A stretch of 64,000 nt of DNA from Roseobacter cerasinus (GCF_009811755.1 NZ_BLIV01000006.1:124001-188000); one strand, 5' to 3'. Positions 51,873-61,497 are shown, counted from the first letter of the stretch. Made by a program: numbers and translations. The notes: a model not told the origin generated them from the letters alone.

Positions 51873-53819
51873 TTACAGCAGATCAGGTGGGGTCGCGTCG
51901 TGACCAAGCGCCTCTGTTACAGCGCTCAGCGCTTCGACCTTGGTCTGCTTTTCGCCAAGCCGCCGGAGGGTCACGGTGCGCTCTTCCACTTCGCGCGCGC
52001 CGACGGCCAGGATCACGGGCACTTTGGCAACGGAATGTTCGCGCACCTTGTAGTTGATCTTTTCGTTGCGCACATCCGCTTCGGCGCGCACGTCTGCCGC
52101 TTGAAGTGCGGCCACGACCTCTTCCACATAGTCATTGGCGTCTGAAATGATCGAGGCCACAACCACCTGACGCGGTGCCAGCCAGAAGGGTAGTTTCCCG
52201 GCAGAGTTCTCGATGAGAATGCCGATGAACCGTTCGAAAGAACCCAGACAAGCCCGGTGCAGCATATAAGGCCGGTGCTTGGCCCCGTCTTCGCCGATGT
52301 AAGTGGCCCCCAGACGGTCTGGCAGGTTCGGGTCCACCTGAAAGGTGCCGCACTGCCAGACCCGTCCGATGGCATCGGTGAGGTAGAAGTCGAGCTTGGG
52401 GCCGTAAAACGCGCCATCACCCGGCTCCAGGGTGAACTCGCGCCCGGTCGCCTTGATCGCCGCTTCCAGCGCGCCTTCGACGTGATCCCAGCTCTCGTCG
52501 CTGCCCACACGCTTTTCAGGCCGGGTGGCGAATTTGATCTCGAAGGTCTCGAAGCCCAGATCGGCGTAGATATCGGCGAGGAAGTTGATGAACTTCGCGC
52601 ATTCCGCCTCGATCTGATCCTCGGTGCAGAAAATATGCGCGTCGTCCTGGGTGAATCCACGCACGCGCATGATGCCGTGCAGCGCGCCCGAGGGCTCATA
52701 GCGGGTGCAGGCGCCAAATTCAGCCAGCCGCAAGGGCAGGTCGCGGTAGGATTTGAGGCCCTGGTTGAACACCTGCACGTGGCAGGGGCAGTTCATCGGC
52801 TTGAGGGCATTCACGGCCTTCTCTGCCGCGTGCTCTTCCTCCACCTCGACGATGAACATGTGCTCTTGGTACTTCTCCCAGTGGCCGGAGGCCTCCCAGA
52901 GTTTGCGGTTCACCACCTGCGGGGTGTTGATCTCCTGATATCCGCCCGCGCGTTGCTTGCGGCGCATGTAGTCCTGCAAGGTGGTGTAGATCGACCAGCC
53001 GTTGGGGTGCCAGAAGACCTGGCCGGGCGCTTCCTCCTGCATGTGATACAGATCCATCTCGCGGCCCAGCTTGCGGTGGTCGCGCTTGGCGGCCTCCTCC
53101 AGCATGTTGAGATGCGCGCGCAGCTTTTCCTTGCCAGTGAAGGCCACGCCGTAGATGCGTTGCAGCATCGCGCGGTCACTGTCGCCCCGCCAATAGGCGC
53201 CCGCGATGGACATCAGCTTGAAGGCGTCGCCTGGCACCTGACCGGTGTGTTGAAGGTGCGGTCCACGGCAGAGGTCCTGCCAGTCGCCGTGCCAGTACAT
53301 GCGCAGCGGCTCGTCACCGGGGATGGCCTCGATCAGCTCGACTTTGTAGGGCTCGCCGTTGTCCTCGTAGTGCTTGATCGCGCGCGCACGGTCCCAGACT
53401 TCGGTGCGAACGGGGTCACGCTTGTTGATGATCTCCTTCATCTTTTTCTCGATGAGGCCGAGGTCTTCCGGGGTGAAGGGCTCTGCGCGATCAAAGTCAT
53501 AGTACCAGCCGTTCTCGATCACCGGGCCGATGGTGACTTTTGTGTCAGGCCAGATGTCCTGCACCGCACGCGCCATGATGTGCGCAAGGTCATGGCGCAC
53601 CAGCTCATTGGCCTGCGCTTCATCCGCCATGGTGTGGATTGCGATGGAGGCGTCCTGCTCGATTGGCCAGGCCAGATCGTAGTGCGCGCCGTTCACAGTC
53701 GCGGAGATGGCCTTCTTGCGCAGCGAGGTGGAGATACTGGCCGCCACATCGCCAGCGGTTACGCCAGCCTCATACTCGCGTGCATTGCCATCGGGAAAGG
53801 TGAGAGAAATCTGGGCCAT
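51873..53819 (-). CDS. thrS: Threonine-tRNA ligase
   Basis: A 648-residue class II aminoacyl-tRNA synthetase. It has the N-terminal TGS domain ([23 protein letters not shown]), the editing domain ([24 protein letters not shown]), and the catalytic core with [10 protein letters not shown] (zinc Cys), motif 2 [25 protein letters not shown] and motif 3 [10 protein letters not shown] region. The C-terminal anticodon-binding domain ends near 648. All elements and the length fit. A hairpin terminator follows the stop. A large open frame on the opposite strand is its shadow. Confidence 0.97.
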   Translation of the reverse strand: MAQISLTFPDGNAREYEAGVTAGDVAASISTSLRKKAISATVNGAHYDLAWPIEQDASIAIHTMADEAQANELVRHDLAHIMARAVQDIWPDTKVTIGPVIENGWYYDFDRAEPFTPEDLGLIEKKMKEIINKRDPVRTEVWDRARAIKHYEDNGEPYKVELIEAIPGDEPLRMYWHGDWQDLCRGPHLQHTGQVPGDAFKLMSIAGAYWRGDSDRAMLQRIYGVAFTGKEKLRAHLNMLEEAAKRDHRKLGREMDLYHMQEEAPGQVFWHPNGWSIYTTLQDYMRRKQRAGGYQEINTPQVVNRKLWEASGHWEKYQEHMFIVEVEEEHAAEKAVNALKPMNCPCHVQVFNQGLKSYRDLPLRLAEFGACTRYEPSGALHGIMRVRGFTQDDAHIFCTEDQIEAECAKFINFLADIYADLGFETFEIKFATRPEKRVGSDESWDHVEGALEAAIKATGREFTLEPGDGAFYGPKLDFYLTDAIGRVWQCGTFQVDPNLPDRLGATYIGEDGAKHRPYMLHRACLGSFERFIGILIENSAGKLPFWLAPRQVVVASIISDANDYVEEVVAALQAADVRAEADVRNEKINYKVREHSVAKVPVILAVGAREVEERTVTLRRLGEKQTKVEALSAVTEALGHDATPPDLL

Positions 53820-53975
53820 CTTGGGCGCTCCTCGTCGGTTTGGCGCCTACGAGACGCCCGGTTGCGGGTTGTGTGCGGCGCTCTTGCGCCGTGCCTGCGG
53901 CGAAGTCAAGCCACCCTGCCAAAAGTATACTGAGGAATACGTTGACTGCGACGTCCCATGTGTTAAATCCGACAT

Positions 53976-53991
53976 GTTTCCAATCGGAAAC
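53976..53991. promoter_or_regulatory. GTTTCC/GGAAAC dyad upstream of a small gene
   Basis: GTTTCC-AATC-GGAAAC gives perfect 6-base arms, ending 22 bases before the ATG at 54014. It may be a regulator site or an RNA hairpin in the leader. Confidence 0.35.
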
Positions 53992-54013
53992 CAAGCGCCA
54001 CTATGGGGGTCTT

Positions 54014-54259
54014 ATGCCACGCTATAACAAGAGCTTTGAGTTGAGCATTCACGACGTCGATCTGATCGAGGAAGCGCTGCGCGCCCGTGGGCGCGAGCTC
54101 TGCAAGATGCGCCGCGCCTTGTCGGATGAAAACCCGGCAGATCTGCAGTCAATCACCGTGATTGAGGCGGACCAGCGCGAGACCGAAGAGCTGCTTGGCC
54201 GGTTGCACAATCAGAAAGTCTTTTATCGCCCCGGCGCGACCCCCTACGTCAGCGGGTAA
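54014..54259 (+). CDS. Conserved small hypothetical protein
   Basis: An 81-residue cytoplasmic protein, mostly helical. It starts MPRYNKSFELSIHDVDLIEEALR and ends with a short basic/aromatic segment (NQKVFYRPGATPYVSG). A GGGGG-rich site precedes the ATG at 54014, whereas the open frame continues upstream without support. I recognise no family; the pattern suggests a Rhodobacterales-restricted small protein. Convergent with the MAPEG gene 19 bases away. Confidence 0.7.
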   Translation: MPRYNKSFELSIHDVDLIEEALRARGRELCKMRRALSDENPADLQSITVIEADQRETEELLGRLHNQKVFYRPGATPYVSG

Positions 54260-54278
54260 TCGCGCCAGAGCGGTGGGC

Positions 54279-54695
54279 TTAGGCGGTAAATGCGGCGTAG
54301 GCCATCAGCAGGCAACAGATCCAGCCACCGGTAAAGATCACGGGTCGCAGCGGGGACCGCGCACGACCTGAGATCATCCCGACGGCATGCGCAATGCGCA
54401 GCCAGAAAAACGTGATCGTCGTCCAATAGGTCAGGTCTGAATAACCTCCGAGCCGATCCACAATCAAGGTCAGGATGGCGAAAGGCAACAGCTGCTCCAG
54501 CAGGTTCAGATGCGCCCGATGTGCGCGGTGGACCCATTCTGGAAAGCCCGTCAACGCCGGGGGACGCGCGAAGTCATCCACCCCCTGCTGCGGATGCATA
54601 TTCACCCCGACGATATAGGGAATCCATAGGGACGCCGCGAAAACCGAGAGCATGATAACAATGCCCAACTCGGTTGAAAGCATGGTCTCTGTCAT
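54279..54695 (-). CDS. MAPEG family membrane protein
   Basis: A 138-residue protein of the MAPEG family (membrane-associated proteins in eicosanoid and glutathione metabolism) with four hydrophobic helices. RAHRAHLNLLEQLLPFAIL and FFWLRIAHAVGMIS are the typical conserved segments. Bacterial MAPEG proteins are often glutathione-dependent detoxifying enzymes. It is 3 bases after the ArsR-AHSA1 gene stop, so it is probably controlled by that regulator. Confidence 0.87.
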   Translation of the reverse strand: MTETMLSTELGIVIMLSVFAASLWIPYIVGVNMHPQQGVDDFARPPALTGFPEWVHRAHRAHLNLLEQLLPFAILTLIVDRLGGYSDLTYWTTITFFWLRIAHAVGMISGRARSPLRPVIFTGGWICCLLMAYAAFTA

Positions 54696-54698
54696 CGC

Positions 54699-55457
54699 TC
54701 ACCCCGCCATCTCGCCGTGCGCAAAGCGGACGCTCTGACCCGTTTCCAGCCATGTCTTCAGCCCGGCAATGGTGCGGTGCCAGCCCTCGGCCACACCTTC
54801 CTGACCTGCCGGGATGTCATAGTGTTCGACCGTGAGCATGCAGTTCTCGCCCTGCGGTTCGATCAAATAGATGAAGCGCGAGTGCTCCAGCGGCACATTC
54901 GGCCCGGCCCAATGCGGCTCAAACGTGCTTTCGATCCGGGTTTTGGGAGTCAGTTTCGTCTCCGTCAGGATCAGCATGGGTGAACCGTCTTCAAACTTCA
55001 GAATGAGTTTGTTGCCCTCGCGCACGCAACTGCCCGCCACAAAGTTATAGGCGGCATTGGCCTCCGGGTCGGTCAGCGCACGCCACAGCGCGTCCTGGGT
55101 GCAGTGAATATAGGTCTGCATCATGAAATCGGGTTTTGACATTTTCGATGTCCCTTCAAGTTGAGTTTTGAGATTGATCACCGCTCGCGCCGCCGGTTGT
55201 TCGAGCAGGGGCTCGACCCAGCGATCTATCGCTTCCTGCAAGGGCAGGGCGTTGAGGTAGTGGTATTTGAACCGGCCTTTCTTGTGCGTGACGATCAGCT
55301 TGGCTTCTTCCAGCACGCCAAGGTGTTTCATCACGCCAAACCGCGACATCTCCAGCTGACCTTGCAGCTCAGAGAGGCTTTGGCCCGGTTTGGCGCGCAG
55401 GCTGTCGAGCAATGCGCGCCGGGTCGGGTCGGCCAGGGCTTTGAAAAGCGAATCCAT
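54699..55457 (-). CDS. ArsR-family regulator fused to an AHSA1/SRPBCC domain
   Basis: A 252-residue fusion. Residues 1 to about 90 are an ArsR winged helix (LADPTRRALLDSLRAKPGQSLSELQGQLEMSRFGVMKHLGVLEEAKLI, wing HKKGRFKYHYLN). Residues from about 108 are an activator-of-Hsp90-ATPase-type SRPBCC domain (QTYIHCTQDALWRALTDPEANAAYN, RFIYLIEPQGENCMLTVEHYDIP, GWHRTIAGLKTWLETG), which could bind a hydrophobic ligand. No metal-site cysteines are evident. A 32-base symmetric site is centred 30 bases upstream. Confidence 0.9.
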   Translation of the reverse strand: MDSLFKALADPTRRALLDSLRAKPGQSLSELQGQLEMSRFGVMKHLGVLEEAKLIVTHKKGRFKYHYLNALPLQEAIDRWVEPLLEQPAARAVINLKTQLEGTSKMSKPDFMMQTYIHCTQDALWRALTDPEANAAYNFVAGSCVREGNKLILKFEDGSPMLILTETKLTPKTRIESTFEPHWAGPNVPLEHSRFIYLIEPQGENCMLTVEHYDIPAGQEGVAEGWHRTIAGLKTWLETGQSVRFAHGEMAG

Positions 55458-55471
55458 GAGGTCTCTTATAG

Positions 55472-55503
55472 GTTACTTATTAGTCACGTGACAATATGGT
55501 AAC
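55472..55503. promoter_or_regulatory. 32-base dyad, probable ArsR-AHSA1 operator
   Basis: GTTAC (55472-55476) and GTAAC (55499-55503) share their exact centre (55487.5) with the perfect 10-base palindrome GTCACGTGAC (55483-55492). The site lies between the ArsR-AHSA1 start and the divergent alpha/beta hydrolase gene, so it is a strong candidate for the operator of the fusion regulator. Confidence 0.6.
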
Positions 55504-55578
55504 GTAATAAATTCATTCCAGCAGGTCTTGCGGCGCTGAACCGCTTGCGCGCATGATCGGCGCAAAAGGGATCCCTCA

Positions 55579-56337
55579 ATGACGCAACCTGAATTTCTGG
55601 ACGGCCCGGGCGGGCGTCGGTTGGCCTATCACCGCAGCCCAGGGCGGGGGCCATGGGTCGTGTTTCTTGGCGGTTTGAAATCAGACATGGAGGGCACCAA
55701 GGCGCTGCATCTGGAGGCTTGGTCGAAGGACCAAGGCCGCGCGTTTCTGCGGTTTGACTATTCCGGGCATGGGCAGTCCTCGGAGCGGTTTGAAGACGGG
55801 TGCATCGGCGATTGGGCTGCAGACACGCGGGCTGTTGTCGAGGCGTTGACAGACGGACCGATTCTGCCAGTCGGCTCCTCCATGGGCGGCTGGCAAGCGC
55901 TGCTGTTGGCGCGGGCTGTGCCCGACCGTCTGGCAGGGCTGGTGACCATCGCCGCCGCGCCTGACTTCACCGAAGACAGCTATTGGGCCGGGTTCTCCGA
56001 GGCGCAGCGCACGCAGATCATGCAAGAGGGCCGGGTCGAGCTGCCGTCCGACTATATGGAACCCTATGTAATCACCCGCCAGATGATCGAGGATGGACGC
56101 AAGAACCTCGTGCTGCGCGATCCGCTTGATCTGCCCTGCCCGGTGCGCTGCCTGCAGGGCACGGCAGATACGGCGGTCAGCACCGACACCGCGCTGCGCT
56201 TGCTGGATCACGCGACCTGCCCGAACATGCAGCTCACACTAGTGAAGGACGCTGACCACCGGTTTTCCGATGGGCCGTGCCTTGGTTTGATCGAAACGGC
56301 CGTGACCGAGGTACTGGCCTTGGCGGAGGAGACCTAA
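55579..56337 (+). CDS. Alpha/beta hydrolase (ABHD10-like)
   Basis: A 252-residue alpha/beta hydrolase. The nucleophile elbow is GSSMGG with Ser101, FDYSGHGQSS gives the strand before it, and the catalytic His is in KDADHRFSD near the C-terminus. The pattern AWSKDQGRAFLRFDYSGHGQS and the short size match the ABHD10-type mitochondrial/bacterial esterases, which remove acyl groups from thiols. Divergent from the ArsR-AHSA1 gene and directly followed by the VOC gene (TAATG). Confidence 0.85.
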   Translation: MTQPEFLDGPGGRRLAYHRSPGRGPWVVFLGGLKSDMEGTKALHLEAWSKDQGRAFLRFDYSGHGQSSERFEDGCIGDWAADTRAVVEALTDGPILPVGSSMGGWQALLLARAVPDRLAGLVTIAAAPDFTEDSYWAGFSEAQRTQIMQEGRVELPSDYMEPYVITRQMIEDGRKNLVLRDPLDLPCPVRCLQGTADTAVSTDTALRLLDHATCPNMQLTLVKDADHRFSDGPCLGLIETAVTEVLALAEET

Positions 56338-56774
56338 TGGAGCACCGCATCAGCCTGATCACCCTCGGCGCGCGTGATGTCGATGCGCTCGCGGCCTTCT
56401 ACGATGCGCTTGGCTGGGTGCGCACGCCATCGCCAGACGGGGTCATCGCCTATGATCTCATTGGTCAGACGCTGGGGCTTTATCCACTGGACAAGCTGGC
56501 GGAGGATATGGGGCTGTCGGTTTCGGATCTCGGCTATGGTGCCTGCACCTTTGGGTACAACGTACGAGACAAATCCGAGGTTGCACCGCTTTTGCAGCGG
56601 GCCGAGGCGGCGGGCGGGCGCATCCTCAAACCGGCGCAGGATGTCTTTTGGGGCGGGCACCACGGCTATTTCGCCGACCCAGAGGGCCACATCTGGGAGA
56701 TTGCGCATAATCCGTTTTCCCCTCTGCGCGAGGAGGATGGCGCCTTTCGCTGGCTGGGCTACGGCGGCGACTGA
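56337..56774 (+). CDS. VOC-family protein
   Basis: A 145-residue glyoxalase/bleomycin-resistance-fold protein: LITLGARDVDALAAFYDALGW at the start, ending WEIAHNPFSP. The metal-ligand His/Glu set of true glyoxalases is not complete, so an isomerase or antibiotic-binding role cannot be decided. It overlaps the hydrolase stop by one base and the next gene by one base, so the three are a unit. Confidence 0.82.
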   Translation: MEHRISLITLGARDVDALAAFYDALGWVRTPSPDGVIAYDLIGQTLGLYPLDKLAEDMGLSVSDLGYGACTFGYNVRDKSEVAPLLQRAEAAGGRILKPAQDVFWGGHHGYFADPEGHIWEIAHNPFSPLREEDGAFRWLGYGGD

Positions 56775-57406
56775 TGCGCAGCCCCAAATCCATGTGGAGC
56801 CTTGAGACGCTGGGCCGTGTGCGCCTGTCGAAACACTTCTACATGCGCGACTTTCTCTATTCCGAGATCGGCAACATGCACCGCGTCCGCAACGTGCCGC
56901 CTGACCCGGAGCTGACCATCGCCAACGGCCGCATGCTGTGTACGCAACTGCTCGACCCGCTGGAGGAGACATTCGGGCGGCTGGCGATCCGGTCGGGCTA
57001 TCGCTCGCCCGAGCTGAATGGCTATGGCAATCGCAACAAGCTGAACTGCGCGGCTAACGACAATCCCATCGAATGCCACATCTGGGATATTGGGTGCGGC
57101 GACAAAGCGGTGGCGGGCACCTCACTCGCCATCCCCTGGTTCACCGATCGCTATGAGGCGGGGCGCGACTGGCGCGATCTGGCGTGGTGGATCCACGACC
57201 ATTTGCCCTATTCCGAGATGTGGTTTTTTCCCAAGCTCGCCGCGTTCAATCTGGTCTGGCGTCCAAAGCCGCTGCGCACGATCTCCAGCTATATCGCACC
57301 TCGGGGCATGCTGCTGCGCGCAGGTGCAGAGCCGCAGGAACCTCTGGCCGCGCGGCGTGCGCGCTACGCCGATTTTCCATCCTTTCGCGGCATCAATCTG
57401 CCGTGA
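56774..57406 (+). CDS. Peptidase M15-like protein
   Basis: A 210-residue protein that resembles the peptidase M15 (D,D-carboxypeptidase) fold in the stretch LSKHFYMRDFLYSEIGNMH, SGYRSPELNGYGNRN and ECHIWDIGCGD, where a His and Asp could be metal ligands. The C-terminal half is unlike known M15 enzymes. The assignment is tentative. It may cleave a peptide, or it may be a degenerate relative. It shares a base with the VOC gene at the start. Confidence 0.55.
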   Translation: MRSPKSMWSLETLGRVRLSKHFYMRDFLYSEIGNMHRVRNVPPDPELTIANGRMLCTQLLDPLEETFGRLAIRSGYRSPELNGYGNRNKLNCAANDNPIECHIWDIGCGDKAVAGTSLAIPWFTDRYEAGRDWRDLAWWIHDHLPYSEMWFFPKLAAFNLVWRPKPLRTISSYIAPRGMLLRAGAEPQEPLAARRARYADFPSFRGINLP

Positions 57407-57522
57407 TGGTGGAGACACCGGATGGCCCTTGCGATTGAGGCAGGCGGGGATAGTGTGGCGCGCAGGAATGGGTATCTGGGGCCTTCACATGATCGAACGG
57501 CGGTGGAAAAACGGGGGTCGGC

Positions 57523-58221
57523 ATGGCTGAACCATTGGTGTTTCTGCCCGGGCTGATGTGTGACGCGCGGCTCTTTGGCCCGCAGATTGCCGAGATGTCG
57601 GCGGATATGGCCGTTACGGTGGCGCCCATCACCCGGGGTGAACGCGTCGAGGAAATCGCGTCCGGGCTGCTGGATCAACTGCCCAGGCGCTTTGCTCTGG
57701 CGGGGCTGAGCATGGGGGGCATTGTCGCGATGGAGATTCTGCGCCGCGCGCCGGATCGCATCACCCGCATTGCGCTGATGGACACGAACCCACTGGCCGA
57801 GACGCCGCAGGTCGCCGCCGCGCGCGAACCGCAGATCGTTGCGGCGCGCACGGGCCGCATGCTCGATGTGATGCGGGAAGAGATGAAACCCAACTACCTT
57901 GCCCCCGGCCCACAGCGGCAGGATGTGCTTGATCTGGTCATGGATATGGCGGGGACGCTGGGGCCGGAGGTCTTTGTGCGCCAGTCGCGGGCGCTGCAGC
58001 GCAGGCGTGATCAGCAGGAGGTGTTGCGCAGATGCAAGGTGCCCGCGCTGGTTTTGTGCGGGCGGCATGACGCGCTCTGCCCGGTCAAACGGCATGAGGC
58101 GATGGCCGAACTGATCCCCAATGCGCAACTGCGTATTCTGGAGGGGTCAGGGCATCTGCCAACGCTGGAGCAGCCGGCGGAAACCACTCAAGCCTTGCGA
58201 GCCTGGATGGCGCAGACCTAG
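57523..58221 (+). CDS. Alpha/beta hydrolase
   Basis: A 232-residue alpha/beta hydrolase: FLPGLMCDARLFGPQI at the start, the nucleophile elbow GLSMGG with Ser63, an acid in LVLCGRHDALCP, and EGSGHLPTLEQP holding the catalytic His. Close matches in pattern are to menaquinone-type or lactone hydrolases, but the substrate is not evident. It lies 116 bases after the M15-like gene and convergent with phaZ. Confidence 0.85.
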   Translation: MAEPLVFLPGLMCDARLFGPQIAEMSADMAVTVAPITRGERVEEIASGLLDQLPRRFALAGLSMGGIVAMEILRRAPDRITRIALMDTNPLAETPQVAAAREPQIVAARTGRMLDVMREEMKPNYLAPGPQRQDVLDLVMDMAGTLGPEVFVRQSRALQRRRDQQEVLRRCKVPALVLCGRHDALCPVKRHEAMAELIPNAQLRILEGSGHLPTLEQPAETTQALRAWMAQT

Positions 58222-58227
58222 CAAAGG

Positions 58228-59505
58228 TCAGGCAGCGGCGTTCTTGTTCGCCGCTTTGCGCTTCTTGTCAGGGGTACTGCTGTTGGCGTCGATGAAGTCC
58301 AGCACCAGCGGGCGGATATTGCGCCGCCAGCTTTTGCCCGCAAAAATCCCGTAGTGTCCGGCGCCGTCCTCAACATGGCTGGCCTTCTTATCATCGGGCA
58401 GGCCGGTGCAGAGATCCAGTGCCGCCACACATTGGCCGGGGGCAGAGATGTCATCCTTGGAGCCTTCGACGGTCTTGACGGCCACTGTGGTGATCTTGCC
58501 GATGTCGACCTGCTTGCCCGCGACTGTGAAGATGTTCTTGGCGATTTCACCGTTTTTGAAAATGCGTTCCACCGTGCTGAGGTAGAACTCGGCGGTCATA
58601 TCCATCACCGCAAGATATTCGTCGTAGAACTTGTTGTGCTTGTCGTGATCCGCCGCTTCGCCACGGGCCACGCGCGCGATCTGGTCAGTGAAGGCTTTGG
58701 TGTGCGTCTCGGCATTCATCGAAATGAACGAGCTCAACTGCAGCAGCCCAGGGTAAACCAGCCGCCCGACCCCGGGATATTTGAAGCCCACACGCTGGAT
58801 CATCAGCTCTTCGAGCTGACCCATCGTCATGCGGTGGCCAAAATCAGTCACGTCGGTGGGCGTCGCGTCCGGATCAATCGGCCCACCGATCAGGGTCAGG
58901 CTGCACGGCTGCGCCTTGGGGTCTTCCTCAGCCAGATAGGCAGTGGCGGCCAGCGTCAGCGGTGCAGGCTGACATACGGCGATCACATGCGTATCGGGGC
59001 CGAGCTCTTTCATGAAATCGACAAGATAGAGGGTATAATCCTCAACATCGAACTTGCCAGCACTGACAGGGATATCACGCGCGTTATGCCAATCGGTGAT
59101 ATAGAGATCCGCGTCCGGCAGCAGGCTGATCACGGTCGAGCGCAAAAGGGTCGCATAGTGGCCCGACATGGGCGCCACAAGCAGCACCTTTCGCGACTGG
59201 GCCTCGCGCCCCAGTACCTCGAAATGCACCAGATCGCCAAAGTCGCGTTCGACAATGATTTCGGTTGTCACGGGGTGGTCGCGCCCGTCATGGGTGGAGA
59301 CCGGCGGGATGTTCCAATCGGGCTTCACAACCATGCGCTGAAACGTCCGCTCCGTCACCTCGCCCCACGCCCTCATCCAGGTAAAGCCCGGGTTTGGCAT
59401 CATGGAAAAAGCGGGATAAGCTGCCATTGCGTGGGCGGTTGCACCCAACCATTGATTGGTGTTGCGCAGGGTCTCCATCAGGTCGTATGTCGCCATATAG
59501 CGCAT
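58228..59505 (-). CDS. phaZ: Intracellular polyhydroxyalkanoate depolymerase
   Basis: A 425-residue PHB-depolymerase-family protein that mobilises stored polyhydroxybutyrate. The catalytic Cys178 sits in VIAVCQPAPLTLAA, equivalent to the cysteine of Ralstonia PhaZ1. HGRDHPVTTEIIVERDFGDLVHF and HYGIFAGKSWRRNI near the end carry the other expected segments. The start at 59505 gives MRYMATYDLME; the frame runs open further. Divergent from phaC with 109 bases between; PhaR-like site in that gap. Confidence 0.94.
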   Translation of the reverse strand: MRYMATYDLMETLRNTNQWLGATAHAMAAYPAFSMMPNPGFTWMRAWGEVTERTFQRMVVKPDWNIPPVSTHDGRDHPVTTEIIVERDFGDLVHFEVLGREAQSRKVLLVAPMSGHYATLLRSTVISLLPDADLYITDWHNARDIPVSAGKFDVEDYTLYLVDFMKELGPDTHVIAVCQPAPLTLAATAYLAEEDPKAQPCSLTLIGGPIDPDATPTDVTDFGHRMTMGQLEELMIQRVGFKYPGVGRLVYPGLLQLSSFISMNAETHTKAFTDQIARVARGEAADHDKHNKFYDEYLAVMDMTAEFYLSTVERIFKNGEIAKNIFTVAGKQVDIGKITTVAVKTVEGSKDDISAPGQCVAALDLCTGLPDDKKASHVEDGAGHYGIFAGKSWRRNIRPLVLDFIDANSSTPDKKRKAANKNAAA

Positions 59506-59578
59506 AAGGGCTCTCCTTGTTACACTCCGGTCGCACCGGCACCTGCAGTCGCTTCGCCCCCTGAAAGCATACGACGTG

Positions 59579-59592
59579 ATGCTGCAGGTGCG
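59579..59592. promoter_or_regulatory. PhaR-like site between phaZ and phaC
   Basis: ATGCTGCAGGTGCG (59579-59592) resembles the CTGC-N3-GCAG consensus reported for PhaR of Paracoccus but with a four-base core and TGCG end. It lies 23 bases before the phaC ATG. A weaker partner CTGCAG lies at 59543-59548. Confidence 0.4.
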
Positions 59593-59614
59593 AACATACG
59601 AGGGAAAGATTAAC

Positions 59615-61420
59615 ATGACAACTTTTTCTGACGGCGATCTCGTTCCCTCGGGTGAAACCCTTGAGAAAATGACTGAAAACTTAAAGAAAGTTGAAGAGCT
59701 TTCCGAGCGGTTGCAGCGGGTTCTGACCCACCGGCAAACCCACAACCCCGCGCTCGATGGTCCGAATCAAGAGCTTTTTGGCCGTGCGGCACAGGCCTAT
59801 TGGGCTGAGGCCGTGAACAATCCGGCCAAGGTGTTCGAACATCAGATGAGCTATTGGGCGGACACCATGAAACAGTTCGTTGCAGCGCAGCATGAACTGA
59901 CCAAGGGCAAGCTGACCGCGCCGCCTGACCCCGGACCATCCGACCGCCGGTTCGCCAACCCGCTGTGGGACACGCACCCCTATTTCAACTACATCAAGAA
60001 GCAGTATCTCATCAACGCCGAGGCGCTGACCACGGCGGTTCAGGATGTGACCGATCTCGAGCCTGTGGAGAAGAGCCGCCTGCAGTATTTTGCGCGCCAG
60101 ATTGTCGATATGATGTCGCCCACGAATTTCCTCGCCACCAACCCTGACGCGCTGGAAAAGGCGCTGGAGACGGAAGGGCAGAGCCTGGTGCAGGGGCTGG
60201 AAAACCTGATCAGCGATCTGGAGGCCAACAAGGGTGAGTTGGTCGTAAAACTCGCCGATGAGGGCGCGTTTGAGCTGGGCCGCAACATCGCCACGACCCC
60301 GGGCAAGGTCGTCTTCCGCAACCGGATGATGGAGCTGATCCAATACACCCCGACAACGGATGAGGTGCATAAAGTCCCGCTGATCATCTTCCCACCCTGG
60401 ATCAACAAATACTATATTCTCGACCTCAAGGCGCAGAACAGCCTGGTGAAGTGGCTGGTCGATCAGGGCCACACGGTCTTTGTTGTCTCCTGGGTGAATC
60501 CGGACCCGTCTTACAGCGATGTCGGAATGGAAGACTATGTCGAAGGCGGATATCTGACGGCCATCGATGTGGTGAAATCCATCACCAAGGAGCGGCAGGT
60601 CAATGTGATCGGCTATTGTATTGCAGGCACGACGCTGGCGCTCACACTGTCGCTCTTGAAACAGCGGGGCGAGCGCTCGATCAAATCCGCGACCTTTTTT
60701 ACTGCGCTGACCGATTTCTCCGATCAGGGAGAGTTCACGCCGTTTCTCACCGATGATTTTATCGATGGGATTGAGGAGGAAGTGGCCGACAAGGGCGTGC
60801 TGCCCTCGGTGATCATGGCGCGGACCTTCTCGTTCCTGCGGTCGAATGACCTGATCTATGGTCCCGCGATCAAGAGCTACATGATGGGTGAGACACCTCC
60901 GGCGTTTGACCTGCTCTATTGGAATGGCGATGGGGCCAACTTGCCTGCGAAGATGGCTATGCAGTATCTGCGTGGATTGTGCCAGCGGGACGAGCTGGCG
61001 AAGGGTGGGTTCGAGTTACTAGGCCACAAGTTGACTTTGGATGAGGTTGACGTGCCACTCTGCGCGATTGCCTGCGAGACCGACCACATCGCCGCCTGGA
61101 AGGACAGCTATCGCGGCATCCAGCAGATGGGATCGAAGGACAAGACCTTCATCATGACCCAGTCGGGGCATATCGCCGGCATCGTGAACCCGCCCACGCG
61201 CAACAAATACGGCCACTATACGAACCCGGATCTGACGCTGTCGCATCAAGACTGGCTGGCGCAGGCTGAGTTCCACGAAGGGTCGTGGTGGCCGCGTTGG
61301 GAAACCTGGCTGCAAAAGCGCGCAGGCAAGATGATTCCTGCACGTATTCCGGGAGACTCCAGCCACTCAGCGCTCTGCGATGCGCCCGGAACCTATGTGG
61401 CCAAGAAGGCAACGCTCTGA
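59615..61420 (+). CDS. phaC: Poly(R)-hydroxyalkanoate synthase, class I
   Basis: PhaC polymerises (R)-3-hydroxyacyl-CoA into storage polyester. The 601-residue protein has the lipase-like box GYCIAGTT with nucleophile Cys335, FPPWINKYYILDLKAQNSLVKWL ahead of it, YWNGDGANLPAKMAMQYLRGL, CETDHIAAWKDSY (the Asp) and SGHIAGIVNPP (the His). Length is right for class I. The start at 59615 follows AGGGAAAG. Divergent from phaZ and followed by phaP and phaR. Confidence 0.96.
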   Translation: MTTFSDGDLVPSGETLEKMTENLKKVEELSERLQRVLTHRQTHNPALDGPNQELFGRAAQAYWAEAVNNPAKVFEHQMSYWADTMKQFVAAQHELTKGKLTAPPDPGPSDRRFANPLWDTHPYFNYIKKQYLINAEALTTAVQDVTDLEPVEKSRLQYFARQIVDMMSPTNFLATNPDALEKALETEGQSLVQGLENLISDLEANKGELVVKLADEGAFELGRNIATTPGKVVFRNRMMELIQYTPTTDEVHKVPLIIFPPWINKYYILDLKAQNSLVKWLVDQGHTVFVVSWVNPDPSYSDVGMEDYVEGGYLTAIDVVKSITKERQVNVIGYCIAGTTLALTLSLLKQRGERSIKSATFFTALTDFSDQGEFTPFLTDDFIDGIEEEVADKGVLPSVIMARTFSFLRSNDLIYGPAIKSYMMGETPPAFDLLYWNGDGANLPAKMAMQYLRGLCQRDELAKGGFELLGHKLTLDEVDVPLCAIACETDHIAAWKDSYRGIQQMGSKDKTFIMTQSGHIAGIVNPPTRNKYGHYTNPDLTLSHQDWLAQAEFHEGSWWPRWETWLQKRAGKMIPARIPGDSSHSALCDAPGTYVAKKATL

Positions 61421-61452
61421 TTTCGCATGTGCTTTTCCTAGCGTCAAGAAAT

Positions 61453-61497
61453 ATGCTGCGGTGCAGAAAAAATACTTGAAATGCCGCACTGCAGCAT
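61453..61497 (+). promoter_or_regulatory. Two PhaR-type sites upstream of phaP
   Basis: ATGCTGCGGTGCAG (61453-61466) contains the perfect CTGC-GGT-GCAG of PhaR operators. A second site in reverse, TGCCGCACTGCAGCAT (61482-61497), reads ATGCTGCAGTGCGGCA on the other strand. They lie 65-110 bases before the phaP ATG and flank the likely promoter. PhaR is known to repress phasin genes in Paracoccus. Confidence 0.65.

Noticed and set aside
52257-53933. Long open frame on the strand opposite thrS
   Set aside because: It lies wholly over thrS in a GC-rich frame-shadow position, has no family similarity and no ribosome site; thrS is complete.
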